Origin: Bubalus kerabau
Lineage: Eukaryota; Chordata; Mammalia; Artiodactyla; Bovidae
Reading direction: 5' to 3'
Assembly: GCF_029407905.1 (NCBI RefSeq)
Contig: NC_073628.1
Coordinates: 22,597,501 to 22,661,500 of the forward strand
Length of the DNA: 64,000 bases
The position numbers and the translations under genes were made by a program. Positions 58,997-64,000 of this stretch are shown piece after piece (within the stretch, counting starts at the first letter, position 1; each line of letters starts with the position of its first letter). The notes under the pieces were generated by a model. It was not told where the DNA came from. It did no database searches and saw nothing but the letters and a program-made list of their open reading frames with translations.

Positions 58997-60183
58997 ATGG
59001 GCCCCTGGATGTTCAGGTTGCTTCTGATGAGCATGTTCACGGTGCTCTTCATGAATGAGAGTAAGCCTGGTGAGGGTGGTGCTTGGTGGGCAAATGGGCG
59101 GGCAGAGAATGTATGGGGAGGAAGAGAGGGACTTGGTGACTTGACTGGTGTGAAGTGGTTCCAGGAGAATTTTTCTTCTTCTCTTTACAGGAGACAGAGT
59201 CCTGGGTGCAAGCAAATGTACGGTGCAGTTCATTTTCAGTTCTTGGATAAATGACGCCACAAAGGGAGGGGACATTTTTGAGTTCTTTTCATATTATCTC
59301 TCTACCCTCCCTGGCTACACTCCCCTTTCCCCACTGACTGTTCTAGTGTCTTCTTTTCGCCCCCAGCCTTGGGTGAGAGGGGGAGGTCTTTAACTTCTTG
59401 AGGGGAGTAACGACCCCCTGACAGAAGCTGGGAGGGTGTCTGCATCTCTCCTGTGTGTGTTACACCACTCGAGTGTAAAGGTTTCCAGGTGGGGGTGGGC
59501 TTCTGAACAGAATCCCTGTCCCTAGAATTCTGCATCAAAGTCTTCCTCTCTTCCTTTAGGGTTTCAGCTTTGCCGTCAATGTGAAGTCCACAATGGATAC
59601 AGTTGCAACCACGTGATTGGACATTGCTGGAAATTTAAATTACCTAACCTGAAGAGAGCTTGTGTCACAGACAACTTTTACTATTATGATCGTATTGCAG
59701 GTAAGTGGGGTTAGAAAGAGACAAAAGATACTATCAGTGGTGGCCATGATCCCTGGACTCAACACGTGGAGGGAGACTGGGACCATTGCCAGGTGGGAAA
59801 ATGGGATTCTCTGTACACAGACCTGGGATGGAGGCTGTCTGGGAGGCAGATATCTTTTGCCTGGTCCTGTTTAGAGAGACATAGATGAAATGCAGATATA
59901 GCTTTGGGGCAAGTTTCCTGTGTTTAGGAGATTTTTGAGGTTCTGGGGAGATGTCATGGCTAGGAAGATGATGAGATCAAGCAAGAGGATCACATTTACT
60001 TTTCCATTCTCTTTAGATAGATATAACTACAGATACACAGTGCTGTCTTGTAGGACTTGTGAAGAGGGATCATTCATGATATTTCATGACTTATATAGAG
60101 AAACGTTTTGCTGCACTGAAGACAATTGTAACGATCCTGAGAAAAATATGGACATTTCAAAGGTACCAGTGTCGTATTCATAA
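58997..60183 (+). CDS. PATE-family secreted Ly6/uPAR (three-finger) protein, 3 exons
   Basis: Exons 58997-59060, 59560-59700 and 60017-60183 (TAA at 60181-60183) join in frame with GT-AG introns to give 123 residues. Residues 1-21 are a hydrophobic signal peptide. The mature part has ten cysteines (26, 29, 37, 44, 56, 80, 83, 100, 101, 106) and ends in the Ly6 signature CCTEDNCN, with no GPI-type hydrophobic tail, so a secreted three-finger protein is expected. The exon layout (signal / finger 1-2 / finger 3) is standard for the family. Synteny next to HYLS1 and spacing such as LSCRTCEE point to the PATE group, whose members are made in testis, epididymis and prostate. The pattern and strand are closest to what I recall of PATE2, but orthology is unproven, so no symbol is given. 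A second in-frame donor at 59070 would add three residues. Confidence 0.85.
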
Positions 60184-60190
60184 AACAACA

Positions 60191-60196
60191 AATAAA
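60191..60196 (+). terminator. Polyadenylation signal of the PATE-type gene
   Basis: AATAAA begins eight nt after the stop codon, giving a very short 3' UTR. It supports 60183 as the true end of the coding region. Confidence 0.7.
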
Positions 60197-60199
60197 ATA

Positions 60200-61460
60200 A
60201 TTATGATTTTAAAAAACCATCTCTCCTAGGTATTTTTTCCTTTTCCTTACCCCCTGGCCACATCATCTCACATTTTCTCAGAACCCAGACCCTGCTACTG
60301 TATTCCAGTAGATCTACTATGGATGCTCTTTCTTCTGATATTGCTTCCATTAACAGGAAAGTGCAAAGCCATAGGCCCCCCAGAGCCAACTCTGCCTTCT
60401 GGATGGATTCTCATCTATTAACTCCCTGATATCTCCTGGCAAGCTTTACTTGCTTAGGTCTGATGCTAAATTCAGAGTTCTCAAGTTTCTGGCTAAGGGA
60501 GCAGAGTATTTTTCTGATGGAGCTTCTGAGAGAAAGTCAGGAGAAAACAGAGGGTATTAAATTAGGGACATGAAATCACAAGAGATTGTGGGAATATTTG
60601 GGAAGAGAATAGAAGAGGTATTTGGTGGTGGCCGGAAAGGGCTGGTATTCCACAGGGGCTCGGGAAAGTCAGTGTGAAATCAGAAAACACCAACTTCTGT
60701 GAAAGGAATAGTCAGTACATTAAACTCGAGAATCTTAGGATTTTTGTTTGTTTCCAATCATGTTATCTTATTTTCATGTTCAAAGCCAGGTATATCAGGA
60801 TGGGCACTTGGCTGAGTGGTGGTCAGCTACCCTGTCTCCTGGCATGTGAGCAGTACTCAACCACCCAGTCCTCAAAAATATTTAAATATTTTCTTACATT
60901 CAGTGTGCTCATGGATAGAAAACTGGATGTCTTTCATCTACTGGCACAGTCCTGCAACAGAAGATGTCAAAGAGAAATAAAAGTTTCAGATCTTCACCAT
61001 AGTTTTTATTAGAAGATAATTAGCTGTGAAATAAAAATAATTCCCAAGTTATTATTTACTCACTTTTGGTTAAAAAAATTTTTTTTTACCATATTAACCT
61101 TTCTGTGTGCTAGAATCTATAGACACTACTATTTTTTAGGTGTATAATTATACACACATGTACATACATATATGTAAAATATATCATGCTTTGTAATATT
61201 CCTCTTGATTATTGGGCTTATGATTGGTTATTAATTCTTCCATATTCTATTTTCATAAATAGAAGAATATATTTTTAATATTTTATTATACAAATTATTA
61301 TTTATTATACAAACTAAATATTTTCAATTTATGCTGGAATTTCCCTCAAATTGTATCATGTTAGAATGAATATTATACTTTAACATCTTGCAAAGTAGAA
61401 AATACAGTTGAGTCTTCCATTCAGGGTCGTTTAATTGGTTTATGTAGAATGGAGATAGTA
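60200..61460. other. AT-rich sequence beyond the PATE-type gene
   Basis: No gene was recognised. AT content is very high from 61020 to 61320. Confidence 0.4.
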
Positions 61461-61741
61461 GCTGCTGCTGGTAAGTCACTTCAGTCGTGTCCGACTCTGT
61501 GCGACCCCATAGACGGCAGCCCACCAGGCTCCCCCGTCCCTGGGATTCTCCAGGCAAAAACACTGGAGTGGGTTGCCATTTCCTTCTCCAATGCATGAAA
61601 GTGAAAAGTGAAAGTGAAGTCGCTCAGTTGTGTCCGACCCTCAGCAACCCCATGGACCACAGCCTTCCAGGCTCCTCCGTCCATGGGATTTTCAAGGCAG
61701 GAGTACTGGAGTGGGGTGCCATTGCCTTCTCCAGGAGATAG
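61461..61741 (-). repeat. Bov-A2/ART2A dimeric SINE
   Basis: Two reverse BovA monomers with the GTGAAAAGTGAAAGTGAAG linker. Flanking GGAGATAGTAGC appears on both sides, a target-site duplication. Confidence 0.92.
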
Positions 61742-61889
61742 TAGCAGCAGGCTCCAAATATGAAATGATTCATGGGGGACTCACTGTGGCGTGTGATTAG
61801 TTTCTAGAATGGTCCAAGAGGCAGCTTCACTCTAAAGTCGAGCTGCAGCATGAGGACAGTAGCTGGCTCAGGGAGGGCAGCAGGCACAC

Positions 61890-62146
61890 TGCCGCTGCCA
61901 AGTCGCTTCAGTTGTGTCCGACTCTGTGCGAGCCCATGGACTGCAGCCTACCAGGCTTCTCCATCCATGGGATTCTCCAGGCAAGAACACTGGAGTGGGT
62001 TGCCATTGCCTTCTCCAATGCATGAAAGTGGAAAGTGAAAGTGAAGTCGCTCAGTTGTGTCCGACTCCTAGCGACCCCATGGACTGCAGCCTTCCAGGCT
62101 CCTCTGTCCATGGGATTTTCCAGGCAAGAGTACTGGAGTGGAGTGA
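61890..62146 (-). repeat. Bov-A2/ART2A dimeric SINE, second copy
   Basis: Reverse dimer, same orientation as the one about 150 bp before it. Its far monomer is cut short at GGAGTGGAGTG. Confidence 0.9.
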
Positions 62147-62739
62147 TTTGTACTCTTTCAACCACGTGGGTATTTATTTGTTCTGTCAGAGATTCACTGG
62201 GGCAGGGAAACCTGCCCACTGGCTCTTAGGCAAACTAATGGCCACCAGGAAGGATGCTATGAGCTAGCTGGAGCTGGGAAGAGGCTGTGAGTCAGGAAGC
62301 TGAGGTGTTTACTGTGGAGTTCCTGGGTTGATTGCAAAGCTTTGCTTAGGACTGTTTAGGCAGGATTATGGCTTCCATTTGGGACATCTTGGAGGCTAGC
62401 AGTGTGGTTTATAAATCTCCACAACAAGTAGGATAGTAAAAAGAAAATTCCCATCTAAGAAATCAGAGTCTACTAGAGTAGTGTAAGCCTTCGAAGATCT
62501 GAGAAATATAGAATTCTGCCACTCACATTCTCTCTGAAAAAATTTCTTCTGAGGAAGAAAGGAACTGTCAGTAGAAATGAAATTGAGCAGGGGGAAAAGA
62601 TTAAGAAATAGGTAAAAGTTCAAATATTGGTAGGGAAGGAAACAAGAGATAGCAAATCTTGGATATTATTTTAGAGATTGCTTTATAAAGACAAAAGCAA
62701 AGTTTACTTTGCTTTCAGTGCATTCAAGAGATGAAGCTA

Positions 62740-63312
62740 GTTCATAGCAACACTATTTATAGCGGCCAAGACATGGAAGCAATCTTAATGTCCACCAACA
62801 GATGAGTGGATAAATTGATACACACACACACACACAAACACATAGATACACACTGGAGTATTACTCTGCCATATAAAATGAAATATCACCATTTGCACTA
62901 TCATGGATGGATCTAGAGATTTTCATACTATGTGAAATTAAGTCAGAGAAAGACAAATATATGACATAACTTATATGTAAAACTAAAAAATGGTGCAAAT
63001 GAATTTATTTACAAAACAGAAATAGACTCACAGGCATAGAAAACAAACTTATGGTTACCAATGGGGAAAGGATGGGGAGAGATTAATTTGGGATTAATAG
63101 ATATATGCTGCTATATATAAAATAAATAAACAACAAGGAACTACTGTATGTTGCAGGGGAACATATTCAATATCTTATAATAACTTATAATGGAAAAGAA
63201 TCTGAAAAAGAATTTATATATTGTATATGTAATATATATAGATATATGACTGAATCATTTTGCTGTACACCCAAAACATTGTAAATCAACTATACTTCAG
63301 TTGAGAAAAAAA
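62740..63312 (+). repeat. LINE1 3' end
   Basis: AGCAACACTATTTATAGCGG, a CA run at 62820-62836, TGTACACCCAAAACATTGTA and a short A tail define a forward L1 3' end. Confidence 0.85.
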
Positions 63313-63954
63313 AAATGAACCTAGGAAATGTCAGCTGGTCCTTTGTAATCTCCAACGTAAAACTCTCCCTATGGAAAAAATACAAAAATATACTTGACAT
63401 AAAAGGACTGCTAATGAACCCCATGTATATATTGGAAGAAAAATGAAACAAATCCCATGCATACAGAAAACAATACCCGAAAAACACAGCTCCAAAACAG
63501 AAACTCAATGCGACATTTCAAAGTAAACTAACTGAAAGAAATGAGGGAAATGATAGAAAAGTGAACTAAGGTGAAAGAAATGATAGAAATTCTGAAAAAT
63601 CATAAATCAAAAAGGATTGAATTGCTCCTTTTCTAAGAATTTGGTCTAAAAGCCACTTGGGGTTATTAAGGTAAGTCTCCATGAAGGAGATTAGGCCCAA
63701 CATAGGGTACTGGAAGCCCAAACTGGGTGAGGATAACATCCACACATCTTGGTACAGATTGCCGGAGTCTGACTTTGGTGAGGATGGCGTCCGCGCAGAG
63801 CGGAGTAGTGGTGCAAGTATGTGAGCAAGGGTAGTTGGTGACTGAGTAGATTGGGTCTAGTGTTGGTTGTTAGAGTCCACACCACGTGAGAAGGCCAACT
63901 TATGTAGAGATCAGTGGCAGCCTTGTGAAGAGTATGAGTTCAAGTGGATGAGTG

Positions 63955-64000
63955 GTGGTGATGGTGGTCTAGTCACTAAGTTGTGTCCGACTCTTGTGAC
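63955..64000 (-). repeat. Bov-tA SINE, cut by the window edge
   Basis: Starts at GTGGTCTAGTCACTAAGTTG and TGTCCGACTC; the rest lies outside the window. Confidence 0.75.

Overview
This is a window of ruminant (bovid, most likely cattle or a close relative) nuclear DNA. The evidence is its dense load of bovid-type repeats: BovB/RTE LINEs, tRNA-Glu-derived Bov-tA SINEs, dimeric Bov-A2/ART2A SINEs and cetartiodactyl CHR-2 SINEs. Older LINE1, L2 and MIR copies are also present. The genes have introns with GT-AG splice sites. No bacterial, phage or CRISPR features are seen. The gene content matches the human 11q24.2 block (DDX25, PUS3, HYLS1, PATE cluster), shown here in the reverse orientation.

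Layout, left to right. (1) 1-6.1 kb is intergenic and rich in SINEs; one CTCF-like site lies just beyond the 3' end of DDX25. (2) 6.3-25.7 kb, minus strand: DDX25, a testis-type DEAD-box RNA helicase. All 12 coding exons can be joined with consensus splice sites into a 483-residue frame. (3) 25.6-27.1 kb: a divergent promoter block, with a CpG-rich DDX25 promoter and, 1.3 kb away, the PUS3 promoter carrying two ZNF143/THAP11-type motifs. (4) 27-41 kb: PUS3 (plus strand, tRNA pseudouridine synthase 3, 481 residues) and HYLS1 (minus strand, centriolar/ciliogenesis protein) interlock. The HYLS1 terminal exon lies inside PUS3 intron 1, and the PUS3 coding exons lie inside a HYLS1 intron that leads back to a CpG-island promoter near 40.8 kb. 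(5) 41-58.9 kb: intergenic, mostly LINE/SINE/MIR/L2, with a strong CTCF-like motif at 49.1 kb separating the housekeeping trio from the next cluster. (6) 59-60.2 kb, plus strand: a three-exon secreted Ly6/uPAR-fold gene of the PATE type (123 residues, ten cysteines). (7) 60.2-64 kb: repeats and AT-rich DNA.

The genes do not form a pathway. PUS3 modifies tRNA in most cells, HYLS1 is needed for centriole-to-cilium conversion, and DDX25 and PATE-type proteins belong to male germ-cell and reproductive-tract biology. I found no novel multi-gene system. The points most worth checking are the absence of the human-type HYLS1 start codon, the interlocked HYLS1/PUS3 architecture, twin ZNF143 motifs at PUS3, in-frame tandem splice donors in the PATE-type gene, an L1 lying against a DDX25 splice donor, and an inverted pair of BovB elements.
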